DNA from: a cyanobacterium endosymbiont of Rhopalodia gibberula
GTDB lineage: Bacteria; Cyanobacteriota; Cyanobacteriia; Cyanobacteriales; Microcystaceae
Assembly (NCBI RefSeq): GCF_003574135.1
Contig: NZ_AP018341.1
Coordinates: 1,178,001 to 1,242,000 of the forward strand
Direction of reading: 5' to 3'
Length of the DNA stretch: 64,000 nucleotides
Part shown: positions 37,261 through 48,472 of the stretch, in pieces
How positions within the stretch are numbered: position 1 is the stretch's first letter
Layout of the letters: each line of letters opens with the position of its first letter
Notes under the pieces: generated by a model
The model's database searches: none
Seen by the model: the letters and a program-made list of their open reading frames with translations, nothing else
What the model was told of the DNA's origin: nothing
Made by a program: the position numbers and the translations under genes

Positions 37261-39372
37261 TTAATCTAAATAAAAAATAATTAAAGGTATAAAAAATTAA
37301 CCCTAGTTCTTCAGGTATAGCAAAAATATTATATTGACTTTTATTTAGACATATCTACAATCAATATTTTTTTGTTTTTGATTAGTTAGTTATAAATTTT
37401 CAGTAAAAAAAGTTGATATTGGAAGTTAACGTCTTTTTATTCTTATCTTTAAAAATTTGGTTAAGCTTGTAACTGAATTAATAAATAATTAGCTTTTTAA
37501 AATAAAAAAATAAAAGCTAAAATTCAAAATTTAATAACATAAAGATTCAAAAAAAATTAGAATTTTAGCTATTTAATTTAAAGTAAAAATTTGGTAAAAT
37601 ACTAATTCCTATTGGTTAGAAAGTTAAATATACTCAGGATAAATCGAGTATTGGGATTTATCCTAGTTTTTTGATGTTTATGCTCATAAACGTTGAATCT
37701 TTAGCCACTAGCCAATCAAATCAGTTTAATGATACGGCGCGGACTAATATAATTGAAAACATAGTGTTTATCGTACTTATTATAAGGTGTACTCAATGCC
37801 TGTTCAGAAGCCTTCTACTTCAAAGCGATAACTCCTGTACCCTATTGGGGTGAAAACTTCTATCGATATGAAGTGACTCACTCTATTCTAGAGTGAAAAT
37901 GGAATTTATTAAAAATAAAATTTACGATCTCTTAAAATTACAAAAAAATATATATTATTTTTATAATTTTATTTAATTTTTATATAAAATAAATGAGATA
38001 AAAGTATTTTATTTTGTTCTTAAACAAGAGGAAATACTACCTTTAATTATAAAGCCATAGTTAAATTTGAAAAGATGATGGTGGTTTCATCCATGTACAA
38101 CTTTAAAATATTTTATTTAATTTTTTTTAGTTCAAGCAACAGCGTAAACTAATCAAAGAAGTTAGAACTATAGAGAAATGAATAAAAATACAAAGTAGAA
38201 AGATATGACTATTTCTATTTAATGGATTTAAATTACCTTAGATAAAAATATCTTCTCTTGTTTGTTCACTTCATTTTCTTGGGTTATATTCTGAATATCA
38301 CTATTTAAAAATTTTTTAATAACTTTTATATTAAATTTTTTAATTTTTTTAAAAAAATGACTATATTTTTATATATATAACGTTTAACTTAACGATAGCT
38401 TATCTTATAAGATATACTTGTCTTTACTTAAGATAAATCTATTATTTGTACCATAAACTCAATTAGATTTTAATATTTTACTTCTCTAAATATTTTTATA
38501 TTTTCTGAACTTAGAAAAGAATAAAGAAAGGATAGATTACACTTAACTTAGATAGTAAATAATATCCTAATTTTAATAAAATTTAATGGTTTTTGGCTCT
38601 TAGCTAATTGACTAGTTTTTGCTTCTCTCTGGCTTATATGTAGCTTTTAAATTATTTTAAATTTAGTGAATTTTTTTTATTTAATTTTTCTAAAAGTTTG
38701 TATTTACTTATTAACACATTTAAGACTAATTCCTATAATGAGGATATGTTCTCAATATTTGTAGCTAAAAAAAGATGTTTTTATAAACAAGATTCTTTTT
38801 AATTTACTAGAAGCTTTATTTTTTAAAATAAAAGTGTCTAAACAATTCTTCATTGGCTTTGATCCCTGTTTTAAATTTTCTTAAAATTATTAAATCTATT
38901 TTTTTATAAATTATCTATAATCATTAGAGTAGACTATAGCAAATAATACATCAGGGAAATGGGAAAACCTACTAATAGTGAATGGTGATAAAAACTCATC
39001 TGTATAACAAAAAGAAGGTGTCTATTTTAGACTTATATATAATTAATTAGTAGCTGATAAGTTTTAAGACTCTTATTCCAAATGTATTTTTTGACTTGAA
39101 AAACTTTTATATAAACAAAGTTTTTGTGAGTATCAAAATTTTATAAAATAAATTTTTGGCTTTTGTTTATTACGATTTTGTTATAGCCAGTCTAGAATAA
39201 CTAATGAAGCCTACCTTTAGACATTGAATTATGTCAATACACCAATTCCTTACGAGAAGAAAAAAAGATAAAAACTTCAAGAATAAACTTGAGGAAGATT
39301 CAAAACTGATTGTTAGCTAAATGTAAAATCAAAAATACTATACAAACATACTGAGGATTTTTTGATTAATAC
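37261..39372. other. 2.1-kb AT-rich desert with a small dead gene
   Basis: Around 37670-37890 the plus strand has coding-like text (SLATSQSNQFNDTARTN, then after a frameshift EAFYFKAITPVPYWGENFYR and YEVTHSILE), probably a dead gene of about 70 codons that I cannot name. The remainder, to smpB, shows nothing recognisable. Confidence 0.45.
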
Positions 39373-39840
39373 CTAATATTGTTTCATTGCCCGTGATATT
39401 TCTCTTTCATCCTGACGACGTTTGATGGTTTCCCGTTTGTCATGAAGTTTCTTACCTCGTCCTAACCCTAAACTAACTTTAACTAAACTTCCTTTGAGGT
39501 ATATTTTCAGGGGAACTAAAGTTAAGCCTTTTTGTTCAATTTTTCCAATTAACTGATTAATTTCTTTACGGTGTAACAACAATTTCCGATTCCTACGAGG
39601 ATCATGATTAAAATATTGACTACTAGCCTGATAAGGCGAAATATTAACGTTAAGCAACCACGCTTCCCCTTTCTGAATTAACGCATAGCCGTCACCCAGG
39701 TTAACTTTACCTGCTCGAATGGACTTAACCTCTGTTCCTACCAATGCAATACCCGCCTCGTAGGTTTCTAAAATTTCATAAAGAAAACGGGCTTTGCGAT
39801 TATCGCTAATGATTTTGATTGGTTGTTTTTGATTACTCAT
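39373..39840 (-). CDS. smpB: SsrA-binding protein SmpB
   Basis: 155 residues, the normal length. KIISDNRKARFLYEILETYEAGIALVGTEVKSIRAGKVNL is the conserved OB-fold start; LHRKEIN and the basic C-terminal tail GLGRGKKLHDKRETIKRR follow. It delivers tmRNA to stalled ribosomes. The tmRNA gene itself was not found in this window. Alone between long gaps. Confidence 0.95.
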   Translation of the reverse strand: MSNQKQPIKIISDNRKARFLYEILETYEAGIALVGTEVKSIRAGKVNLGDGYALIQKGEAWLLNVNISPYQASSQYFNHDPRRNRKLLLHRKEINQLIGKIEQKGLTLVPLKIYLKGSLVKVSLGLGRGKKLHDKRETIKRRQDEREISRAMKQY

Positions 39841-40970
39841 AGGACTTCAAGTGTAACATGATTTTTCTTCAAGGTTACAGTTATGACTTTTCCAAACTAA
39901 GTATATTTAATTAACAGTTAATAACTACTATAACTTTTATTTTAACTGTATTAGATAACTCTATTTTTTTTACAAGGATAAAGTTTTTATGATTTGATAA
40001 ACTTTGTAAAACAAGTCTAGAAGAGTCACAATTATTCTCTTATATAGGGTAGAATTGGTTCAGAACTAGATAATTATTATTCCTTGTGAAGATTATGACT
40101 TGTTAACTTTTTTCTAATTTGTATAACAAAGTTAAAGTAACTGATAGTTATTTAAACTCTAAAAGGACTAAGTGACTGTTGCTTGATTTGTTATTAAAGT
40201 TAAAATAATTTTTCGCACAACCATATACAAATGTATTTTATTGGCTCGTTTTACTCGGCTATCTTTCTAGAGTGCTTCATGGAATTTATTCAGATATTAA
40301 ATAATTAAAACTTAATAGCTTTATGAGTAAATCTTGATCTAAATCTCTATTAAACTGTGTATTAGTTAATTAAATTTATTAATATTTAAAGTTAAGTATA
40401 TTTCCTTACTCAGTACCTGATTAATTTGATTAAACCATTGGTGATAACCATCCTTAATTAGAGCAATAGTAAATCATTTTTTGGATAAAATTGAACAATA
40501 TCTGGACTAATATAGTAAAGATACACAATAAATCTTTATATTTTTTAACTTAAATACTTTCATTATCTGAGTTAAACTCATTATATATAAACTTTACAAA
40601 AAAAACCTTATTTGCTTTAAAGATGTTGTCAGTTAAACCTGTAACTTATTGCAAGTTCTATGATGCGACTGAGGTCGTTTTTAAATTGTAATAAACTGTT
40701 TTAATAGGAATTCTAATGATACAGCCAAAAAACATAGTTTTTAGATTGTAATAAATTACAAAAAAAATAAAAGAAGTTGATTATGCTTTACTCTCTAAGA
40801 ATAAACTCTTTGATTATAAGTTTAACAGAGTTTATTTATTTTTTTTAGCATTTATAAAACACTAATCGAACATGGAGAACTGAAACTAAATATAGATATT
40901 AATTTTGTTTTTAAAACAAGTCAAAAAATAATATTAATCAGTTTTTTAAATACTTATTTAAACCATTAAA
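39841..40970. other. AT-rich gap
   Basis: 1.1 kb without a supportable gene. Short coding-like shreds (MLSVKPVTYCKFYDATEVVF at 40624-40690, plus strand) are not assignable. Confidence 0.45.
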
Positions 40971-42167
40971 ATGCTTGATATTGCAAAAATTGCTAAAAAA
41001 ATACCAGAAATTAGTCAACATTTTCGACAAGAAGTAGATGCTAGTTATGGACGGTTGAAAAAAGCACAAAAAATCTTACATAAGATACACGATAAAGAAA
41101 CTGAATTAATTAAAAAATATGAGAAGTGGCGCGATTTCCTGACTTTTTCAGCAGCTATTCCTATCGAACCTCTAAATACCAGAATTAACCTGACATCACC
41201 TCCCTATAGTCATAGTGTTTTTGCTACTGATGGCTCTCAAATTTCTCCTTCTCACCATGAAATCGCGTATTGTTATTTAATAAATGTTGGACGTGTGATG
41301 CTTCATTATGGACAAAATTTACATCCTTTACTTGACAGTTTACCTGAAGTTTATTACCGTCCAGAAGATATTTATATTCCCAAACAATGGGGAATTCGAA
41401 CAGAAGAATGGATAGGATATCGCCGTAGCGTTTTAGAAGCGGAAATTCTTGCCGACATGGCTTGTCGTTGGGTAAACCTCCCAGGTGCGCATCAAGAACC
41501 TAATTTAGCAATGGTGGACGGTTCGTTGATTTACTGGTTTTTGGAGGGATTACCTAAGGGAGCACGAGATCACATTCTCCCCCCAATCCTAACAGCTTGG
41601 GAACAGTTACAGAAATCACGAATTCCTATAGTAGGTTATTTAAGCGCATCTCGTAGTGTGGAAAGTATAAACTTTTTACGGTTATACACTTGTCCTTTCA
41701 ATACCCCAAATTGTTTTACCAATTGTGGAGACTCAGAAGAAAAAAATTTACCTTGTCAAATAATAGAACCTTTGCGGGATATAAACCTTTGGGGACATTT
41801 TTTAGAACCTGGCCAACGAGGTCCTTTATGGCGTAGTTCTCAACGAATTCTAGAATTATATGAGGAAGCGCAACAGATTTATTTTTGTTATGTTAATCTG
41901 GGATCAGAAATTGCCCGAGTGGAATTTCCCGCTTGGGTTGTCGAAGATAAACCCTTATTAGAACAGGCTTTAGGTATTCTGTTAGGACAGGTCAGTAAAG
42001 GATATGGTTATCCTATCGCTTTATCTGAGTCCCATAATCAAGCTGTTATTAGAGGAGGCGATCGCGTCAGATTCTTTGCTCTACTTGAACAACAAATGAT
42101 CCGTGCTGGGTTACAAAACGTTGGAACATCTTATAAAGAAGTTAGAAAACGAGAAAGTATTGCTTAA
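40971..42167 (+). CDS. NurA-domain nuclease
   Basis: 398 residues. A basic, helical N-terminus precedes the NurA domain, which begins at SVFATDGSQISPSHHE (metal-binding Asp at about 86) and has the second block LAMVDGSLIYWFLEG (about 182-196); later blocks include IVGYLSASRSVESINFLR and the C-terminal YPIALSESHNQAVI. NurA-type 5'-3' nucleases work with HerA ATPases in archaea; in cyanobacteria they occur as conserved single genes. The HerA partner is not here. It contains a HIP1 site. Family firm, role in DNA repair inferred. Confidence 0.82.
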   Translation: MLDIAKIAKKIPEISQHFRQEVDASYGRLKKAQKILHKIHDKETELIKKYEKWRDFLTFSAAIPIEPLNTRINLTSPPYSHSVFATDGSQISPSHHEIAYCYLINVGRVMLHYGQNLHPLLDSLPEVYYRPEDIYIPKQWGIRTEEWIGYRRSVLEAEILADMACRWVNLPGAHQEPNLAMVDGSLIYWFLEGLPKGARDHILPPILTAWEQLQKSRIPIVGYLSASRSVESINFLRLYTCPFNTPNCFTNCGDSEEKNLPCQIIEPLRDINLWGHFLEPGQRGPLWRSSQRILELYEEAQQIYFCYVNLGSEIARVEFPAWVVEDKPLLEQALGILLGQVSKGYGYPIALSESHNQAVIRGGDRVRFFALLEQQMIRAGLQNVGTSYKEVRKRESIA

Positions 42168-42200
42168 TCGAGACTTTTTGACAGTTTTAGTTTTTACCTG

Positions 42201-42241
42201 GATGGAAAAGTTATTTTCTGGGTTTTCCATCTTTCCATTTG
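42201..42241 (+). terminator. Terminator of the nurA-like gene
   Basis: Arms GATGGAAAA (42201-42209) and TTTTCCATC (42233-42241) form a 9-bp stem followed by TTTCC, 33 bases after the stop. Confidence 0.6.
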
Positions 42242-42488
42242 CTTCTTTGTAGGGAGAGGCGATTATCACTCTTCTAGACTAAGCATGATCTATCAGTAAC
42301 CGACAACTTTCAACAATCCTATTATGAAATAATTCTATAACCACAAAAACTTCACTTTGATAAAAACTAGGTCTTTAAAGTCTTAAAAACCTTATCGAGC
42401 AATACTTTCAGTTTTTTTACTATGATTTCTTTCATAACTACACTAGAAAAGTCGTAATTACGCATCGTTGAAGAAAAACTGTCTAAGT

Positions 42489-43052
42489 CTAAAGATTTTC
42501 TTTCAATCTATCTAACTCATCATCAAGTTCCCACTTCTGAAATTCAGCTTCAAGGGGATCGGTCGCTTTATTATAGGAATAGTAATTAACCCCTTGATTC
42601 CAACCAATATTACTGTAATTTTCCTTGGTGTAAGCCGATTGAGCTTGTGTGACTTGAGTTTGAACTTCCTGTTTACGTTTTTGAATTTGACGAAGTAATT
42701 CTTTAGTTTTAATAATTTGTTGTTTTGCTCCTTGCATTTGTCCCCAAAGCTGATTTCCTTGGCGCAATAAAGCTGCCTCTCTTTGTTGGGCAGGTTTTGC
42801 TAAATCTAAACGTCCGACTGCTATAGCTTTAGCAATTCTTCGGTGCCACCGCTGAATATCTTGAGCCACATTCAAAATATCATTTTCTAAGCGTTTTTTT
42901 TGTTTTTCTAATTCAATAATTAATTTTAGCGTTTCTTTTTCCTGTTCTCGTAGCTGTTCTAGAAGAGCTTGTAACTCTAGATGAGGATTCTTTCTGAGGA
43001 ATTCTTCAAGTTGTGTTTCGAGAAATTGACTAAAGTTTTCAAAAATATTCAT
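42489..43052 (-). CDS. Cyanobacterial coiled-coil protein of unknown function
   Basis: 187 residues, largely helical. From about residue 38 to 145 the sequence is rich in Glu, Lys, Gln and Leu with heptad spacing (LREQEKETLKLIIELEKQKK, KTKELLRQIQKRKQEV). The start MNIFENFSQFLETQLEEFL and the inner HRRIAKAIAVGRLDLAKPAQ resemble a conserved cyanobacterial family (I think of TIGR04376, not certain). The C-terminal 30 residues are acidic (LDDELDRLKENL). No catalytic motif; a structural or PspA-like role would be speculation. Confidence 0.75.
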   Translation of the reverse strand: MNIFENFSQFLETQLEEFLRKNPHLELQALLEQLREQEKETLKLIIELEKQKKRLENDILNVAQDIQRWHRRIAKAIAVGRLDLAKPAQQREAALLRQGNQLWGQMQGAKQQIIKTKELLRQIQKRKQEVQTQVTQAQSAYTKENYSNIGWNQGVNYYSYNKATDPLEAEFQKWELDDELDRLKENL

Positions 43053-44080
43053 GCAACTATTAACTAATTTAATAACTAATTAAAAATTTCTACTCTACTT
43101 CAAGATAGCGTGTTTATCCGTTAGGATAAATAACTATTTTCTGATTTTGTACTTATATCAACATACAACCACTTATTTCAATAGACTCTTCAAGGAAAAA
43201 ACACTGACTAATCCCATTATTGAGTAAAAACAACAGAAGGATGATACGCCTTATTTGAGTGATCCAACTAACTCGTGTCTAGAATTTCCTATGAAAGTCA
43301 GTACTGATGAAATTGCCATCGGACATGATCACTTATAAAGTATTTCACTCAACACATTGGTGAGACACGAACCTGGGTCGGAGAAGTTGATGAGCGATTT
43401 TGGATAGGAATAGGAGTGACAGGAGACAGGGAAGTAGTTAGAGGTGATGCCACTTCTGATAAAAATTACTGTGACAGATGGATAGTTGATCATTTAGACT
43501 CAACTGGGGTTTAAGGGTTAGGTTTTGTATCAATAGCCTTCATGGACTGCTCTAGATACGCAATAAACTGAGTATCATCTAGGGATTAGAGACGATTTCA
43601 AGTCTTTTGTTTTTGGGAACTAGAAAGTAAGTAACTATAACTTATCCAACCACAATGCCACTAAAATAAAACATGTATAACTTACCTTAAAGAGGATTTT
43701 GTCCAAAAATTATAGGATAGAACGACCGCTTTTAATTAGACTCACGAGTTCTTTTTATCGCCTTATTGAATTTATTTTTGACTACTTACTCAAAAATAAA
43801 TTAACAACACTATGTTTAAGAACCATCAATGAAATAGGAAAACTGTCAATAAAAGAGACAGGAATTGATGAGAGTTAATAACAATCTAGGATCTCAAAAG
43901 AAAAAGAAAATTTAAATCAAGTTCTGAAAAAATTCGTAAATTTTAAAAAAGGGCTAAAAATAAAAACAAAAAAGTTAAGGAGAGGACTTATTAATATTCT
44001 AATTTTTATTTAGAGCTACTGACTTATTTTTAAACGACAATCGCTCAATTTCATCCCAATACAATCATCCACTCAAAATT
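43053..44080. other. 1-kb gap with one non-AT-rich patch
   Basis: Around 43270-43560 the sequence is noticeably less AT-rich than the rest of the gap and has coding-like frames on both strands (plus: TWVGEVDERFWIGIGVTGDR). I cannot assign it; it may be a decayed gene acquired or lost more recently than the surrounding sequence. Confidence 0.4.
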
Positions 44081-44725
44081 TTAGTCCTCAGCTCGCCATT
44101 CTCTGTTACCAATCCTAGGCGATGTACTATTAGGAACTTCTAACCGTGAAGGACGAGTGCGAGTATTTCTGCGAACATTAGTAACCCCATCAGGTTCAGG
44201 TAAAAAGGCAATGGGATCAACCGCTGTTCTTCCCTTAGGGTGAATTTCAAAATGTAAATGGGGCCCAGTACTATTGCCAGTACTTCCCATCTCAGCAATT
44301 TGTTGTCCTTGTTCAACTTGTTGTCCGCGACGAACTAAAAGCCGACGGTTATGTCCATAAAAACTGATGCTACCGTCAGGATGACGTAATTTTACCAAAA
44401 TTCCATAGCCTTGAGAATTCCATCCGGCTGAAATCACTACCCCAGTGGCGGACGCAAAAACCGGGGTTCCCATTGGTCCTGCAATGTCAATTCCTTCGTG
44501 CATATTGCCGTAACGTATTCCAAAACCAGAAGTCATTCGCCCTTGAGTTGGCCAAATATAACCTGTAGATATTTGAGGGGTTTTCAGTTTATATCTGTTA
44601 GAGGTATTGGGAGAAAATTTTATCCTACCGTTTGAGTCCCCCGACGCCTCAACTATATTGTTACAAAACACGGATAGGAGCAAGCTAACACTCGTTAGGG
44701 CTAATCCCGGAGATAATCGTTTCAT
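44081..44725 (-). CDS. M23 zinc metallopeptidase (peptidoglycan endopeptidase)
   Basis: 214 residues with an N-terminal hydrophobic signal (LALTSVSLLLSVFCNNIVEA). The M23 domain spans about 55-175: WPTQGRMTSGFGIRYG, the zinc ligands in MHEGIDIAG (H-x3-D, about 76-80) and GPHLHFEIHPKG (HxH, about 157-159), and GNSTGPHLH. It should cleave peptidoglycan cross-bridges in the periplasm. No LysM or coiled-coil domain is attached. Complete, arguing that the cell wall is still remodelled. Confidence 0.92.
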   Translation of the reverse strand: MKRLSPGLALTSVSLLLSVFCNNIVEASGDSNGRIKFSPNTSNRYKLKTPQISTGYIWPTQGRMTSGFGIRYGNMHEGIDIAGPMGTPVFASATGVVISAGWNSQGYGILVKLRHPDGSISFYGHNRRLLVRRGQQVEQGQQIAEMGSTGNSTGPHLHFEIHPKGRTAVDPIAFLPEPDGVTNVRRNTRTRPSRLEVPNSTSPRIGNREWRAED

Positions 44726-45365
44726 ATGTTTTAAGAGAAATTAAAGTCTTATGAGTAAGAAGGTTTTGTTAAAAACTTGAAAATGTTGTGAAATTACTTT
44801 ACTTGATATATGTCAGAACGTAAAGGCCGCAATAATGACTGATCTGTTTCATAAAACCTATGCAATTTTTTAGAAAAGTATTCGTGTTAAATTTCTGCTG
44901 CAACCTAGAAATTCAACTTCTTTTCGTCTTTGGCGAAGCGCACCCCAAAGGGCTAATTTTACCTCTGAACGGAGTGTCTGATTTTTTGTAAAAATATCTC
45001 TTTGCTTATATCTTAAGCGAAGAGAAGGAGAATAACTCGTCTGAATAAACCCAAAAGTTACAATTTTGGGATACTATTCCTCAGTTTTTGGAAAAAAGAA
45101 AGATTATCAAGCAAATCGTTGTGACTAATAATGCTCAAGAGTTATTTTAAATTAAAACCTATTACATTCATACAACCACCAATCAGAGGTATTAACCCTA
45201 ACTTATAAACTATAATGGGCGAGTTGCCTACGAGTTTAAGTTAAGTCCTATCTATTCAATAAGATAGGAGTTGATAGTAGTTGTTTCATTGATCGTGATA
45301 TTATCCCTATAATTTAGACAATTTTAGAATTGCTTCAACTTAGGAAAACTCGTTTGTGATGATCA
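44726..45365. other. Gap of about 640 bases
   Basis: Coding-like fragments in mixed frames on the plus strand (for example NPKVTILGYYSSVFGKKKDY near 45050-45110), not assignable. Nothing else seen. Confidence 0.4.
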
Positions 45366-45860
45366 TTAAAAATAAAGATGATTTTGACGAATTTCTTCTA
45401 ATAATCCCCCACAAGCATCTAATAATAAATCAATTACCTTATCAAATCCTGCCCGACCTCCATAATAAGGGTCTAGGATTTGTTTTTCATGATGTTGTGT
45501 CATAAACTCACATATCAAGCGCACTTTATTCTTATACACTCCTTGGGAATCAAGAACTAAAATATTTTGATAATTTTCCTGATCCATTGCTAAAATCAGG
45601 TCAAACTGTTTAAAGTCAAACCAATCAAATTGCCTAGCCCTGCCCCGAAACTCAATTCCCCGACTCAGTGCAGCAGATTTCATTCTACGATCTGGGGCTG
45701 CACCAATATGGTAACTTGATGTCCCCGCCGAATCGCAAATAATCTGTTCTTCTAAATTCGCTTCTTTGATTAGGTGGTTCATAATATTCTCCGCTGCCGG
45801 AGAGCGACAAATATTACCAAGACAGACAAACAACAATCTGTATACCATGAAATTTACCAA
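45366..45860 (-). CDS. Low-molecular-weight protein-tyrosine phosphatase
   Basis: 164 residues, or fewer if the second Met (MVYRLLF) is the start. The P-loop is LFVCLGNICRSPAAE (C-x5-R, about 12-18) and the general acid Asp lies in LDPYYGGRAGFDKV (about 130). CDSAGTSSYHIG and LILAMDQENYQNI are the other conserved blocks. It dephosphorylates phosphotyrosine in proteins; cyanobacterial homologues are active but their targets are poorly known. Divergent from the SGNH-like gene at 45995, with a 134-base shared promoter region. Confidence 0.93.
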   Translation of the reverse strand: MVNFMVYRLLFVCLGNICRSPAAENIMNHLIKEANLEEQIICDSAGTSSYHIGAAPDRRMKSAALSRGIEFRGRARQFDWFDFKQFDLILAMDQENYQNILVLDSQGVYKNKVRLICEFMTQHHEKQILDPYYGGRAGFDKVIDLLLDACGGLLEEIRQNHLYF

Positions 45861-45994
45861 AATACCTTATAACGACGATTCTAACTGAATTTGAACCAGG
45901 ATACTCTAGATTATATGCTGGATTCTAACCCTGATCCAATGCTAAGGTTCAATCACCAAATTTATACTCCTGCTTCTTAGAGGAAAATTTTCAA

Positions 45995-47404
45995 ATGTTG
46001 AATTTACTTAAGAAAACTCGTTCTTATAGTTCCTATAACAACAATTTCTACAATAAAAAGCCCAATCGCTTCCCTAAAATTTCCTTATTTTGGCTGCTCC
46101 TTGCTTGCCCTGTTTTAATTATCCTTTCGGAGTTTTTAGCTCAAGCTTATTTAGGAGTAACAGGTAAAGATAACAATATAGATGGTAAGTCACCTTTAAT
46201 AAAAGCCTATCAGCTTAACTTCCTGACCGCTAATAAACGACCAATAGAAGGATTGACTGACGGAGGAGATTTATTAGTTAAGCGCAGTCCTACCTTGGGG
46301 TATGAACTTATAAGTCCTCAAAAAGGTGAATTTTGGCAAATCAATGAACAAGGGGTACGGGATAGTGAGCCTCTACCCTTAGCAAAACCGAAGAATGAAA
46401 TTCGGATTTTTATTTTAGGGGGGTCGACCGCTTTTGGACAGTTAAATACTAATAACCAGGCCACTATTAGCCATTACCTTGAAGCTCGTCTTAAACAACG
46501 AGTTGAACAACAAAAAAGTTCTCCAGCTCAATACCGTCCTGATGTTTTTCCTTTTTTTGCTCCCACTAGAAGACAATTAACAAAATTACCTCCCAAGATT
46601 CGTGAGGGTAACTATCGAGTTATTAATGCCGCAGTTCCAGGATATGCTTCAGGAAATCAATTAGCTAAATTAGCCCTGAGAATTCTACCTTATCAACCAG
46701 ATTTAATTGTGGTCTTGGATGGTTATGAAGATTTGATGTTACAAAGTAGTCAGCCTCAAGCTGATATTCCCCATATTGACGAGTTTTTAGCCGATGCCAA
46801 AGTTTACTTTCGTTATTCTTTGGATTTTTCTTTTAATCAATGGCTAAGAAGTACAGCATTAGTGAAAACATTTAACTCTTTTACTCCTCAATCTTCTGTT
46901 TCTTTAGACCAAACCAGTTTAGCCCTCAATAATGAGGGTAAATCTCTCGAGTCCTATTTACCTAATGATATTGAAGAGTTGAAACGTCGGGTTGACCGTT
47001 ATAGAGAAAATCATAAACAGTTAATTAAGTTATCTGCACGATGGGAAATTCCTGTTGTGTTAGCCATTCAACCAGAGATAACCTCTCGTAGTGTAGATCA
47101 ACTTTCAGCTGAAGAAAAGGCTATCCGCAATCATTTGGGAAAGGATTATCTTGAGGACTTTCCTCAAGCTTATGGTGAATTAGTGAAGGCGAGTCAACAC
47201 TTGGCTAAAGCATTTCCAAAAAATATAAAAGTCGTTAATTTTTACCAGAGTAATTCTTCTTTTCCCACTCCGATGTTCTCTGACACCATCCATCTAACTG
47301 AGCAATCTAATAAGGTAATGGCAGAAAAGCTTTATCATGCAATTACTGCTTGGGAAAAAATACAGATCATTCCCCAATATTTTTACCTTAAGACAAGTCA
47401 GTAA
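45995..47404 (+). CDS. Membrane-anchored SGNH/GDSL-like protein
   Basis: 469 residues. One hydrophobic segment at about 30-50 (ISLFWLLLACPVLIILSEFL) anchors the protein; the rest should be outside the membrane. SGNH-type blocks can be seen: IFILGGSTAFGQL (Ser of block I, about 141), NAAVPGYASGNQL (Gly block), PDLIVVLDGYEDL (Asn/Asp block) and FSDTIHLTEQSNKVMAE (Asp-x-x-His, about 429-432). Such proteins often deacetylate or acylate surface glycans. The substrate is unknown. Downstream lies transposase debris. Confidence 0.78.
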   Translation: MLNLLKKTRSYSSYNNNFYNKKPNRFPKISLFWLLLACPVLIILSEFLAQAYLGVTGKDNNIDGKSPLIKAYQLNFLTANKRPIEGLTDGGDLLVKRSPTLGYELISPQKGEFWQINEQGVRDSEPLPLAKPKNEIRIFILGGSTAFGQLNTNNQATISHYLEARLKQRVEQQKSSPAQYRPDVFPFFAPTRRQLTKLPPKIREGNYRVINAAVPGYASGNQLAKLALRILPYQPDLIVVLDGYEDLMLQSSQPQADIPHIDEFLADAKVYFRYSLDFSFNQWLRSTALVKTFNSFTPQSSVSLDQTSLALNNEGKSLESYLPNDIEELKRRVDRYRENHKQLIKLSARWEIPVVLAIQPEITSRSVDQLSAEEKAIRNHLGKDYLEDFPQAYGELVKASQHLAKAFPKNIKVVNFYQSNSSFPTPMFSDTIHLTEQSNKVMAEKLYHAITAWEKIQIIPQYFYLKTSQ

Positions 47405-47659
47405 CTCAGAAAAATTATAGATCATAGAATGAATTACCATAACTTGTTGCCCAAAGTTGAAGTTTATGGACTTATAAAAAAACACCTCAAACTCAGATCT
47501 TACATCAGGATAAATAAACTTGATAGAAAGAACAATTTTTAAAAAAGTTATTACCACAATCTAACCTTATTTCTTCTCTATACTAGTTAATTTTAAATTA
47601 GGTGTGGTTATATAGGACTATTTCCACATACCTGAAGAAAATATTCTTTAATTGAGGTA

Positions 47660-47900
47660 AAATGAATTACTATGGGGTTTTTATTAGAACAAAATAACGA
47701 TGCTACTTTACAATAATTAATTACCCACTTGAAAGAAAAAAGAGATGTTGCAGTTAGTCTGTCTACCATGTGTCGTTTAATCTTAAAAGTTAATTTAATT
47801 TTAAAAAATACTTCATGTTTTGGAAGTCTACATAGATAGGGTTAAACTTTTAGACGGACATATTCCACATGCTATGTCATTATCCGCATAAATGAACAAC
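47660..47900 (+). pseudogene. IS630-like transposase N-terminal remnant
   Basis: The plus strand reads GVLLEQNNDATLQ, then LITHLKEKRDVAVSLSTMCR and LILKVNLILK, with HV/SL-type continuation in shifted frames. This is the second helix-turn-helix and linker of an IS630-superfamily transposase (---VSLSTM-R-LK-L-LT-KK). It differs from the other IS630-type remnants here. The DDE domain is not recognisable. Confidence 0.55.
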
Positions 47901-48394
47901 CCTGTAAAAGAGACTTTTCCATTGAAGGTTTATAATGAGGCGATTTAAAAGACATTGATTATTCCTTACAAGAATGGATAAAATCCATAATTAGAATCTT
48001 TGATGCCATTTGCAATGACTAGTTATTGGAAAGCGAAAAATCATCTATTTTAAGTTAAATTTAAGTAAAATAAACCGAAAATGGACAAAAATTTACCAAA
48101 TCAATATTTAAACAGGCTGACAGTACTCAACTTAAATAAACTTTAGTCAATTAATTACACCTTCACATCAAGAATATTAGTAAATGGACACAATTAGCAT
48201 ACTTGGACTGTATGTCTAGAGTAAAATCTGACTGTGGTTGGATTGTTTTATATAGATGGATAGATCGGTCGACTGATCTATCCCAGACTCTTGCACCCTG
48301 TTTATACTGATAAGTTATGAAATTATAGATAGTTACTACACAACGGAATGATTGATATTTTCCAGTTAAGAAAGTACTATGATGGATTGAAGAA
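47901..48394. other. AT-rich gap before the DUF3067 gene
   Basis: Shredded sequence continuing from the transposase remnant; no supportable gene. Confidence 0.45.
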
Positions 48395-48472
48395 ATGCGA
48401 TCTTTCATGATTAGAGTTATCAATCTAAGTTATGATGAAAAGGGGAGTTTAGTTTGTGGACTAGAAAAAATA

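Noticed and set aside
39373-40970. tmRNA gene near smpB
   Set aside because: No tRNA-Ala-like ends or tag-coding region seen on either side of smpB.
47294-47557. 87-codon minus-strand frame
   Set aside because: Overlaps the end of the SGNH-like gene and AT-rich spacer; no features.
48163-48423. 86-codon minus-strand frame
   Set aside because: Composition and lack of motifs suggest chance; it runs into the DUF3067 upstream region.
48395-48472. N-terminal extension of the DUF3067 frame
   Set aside because: The conserved family start is MTGQELH at 48473; the 26 extra codons are upstream of it.
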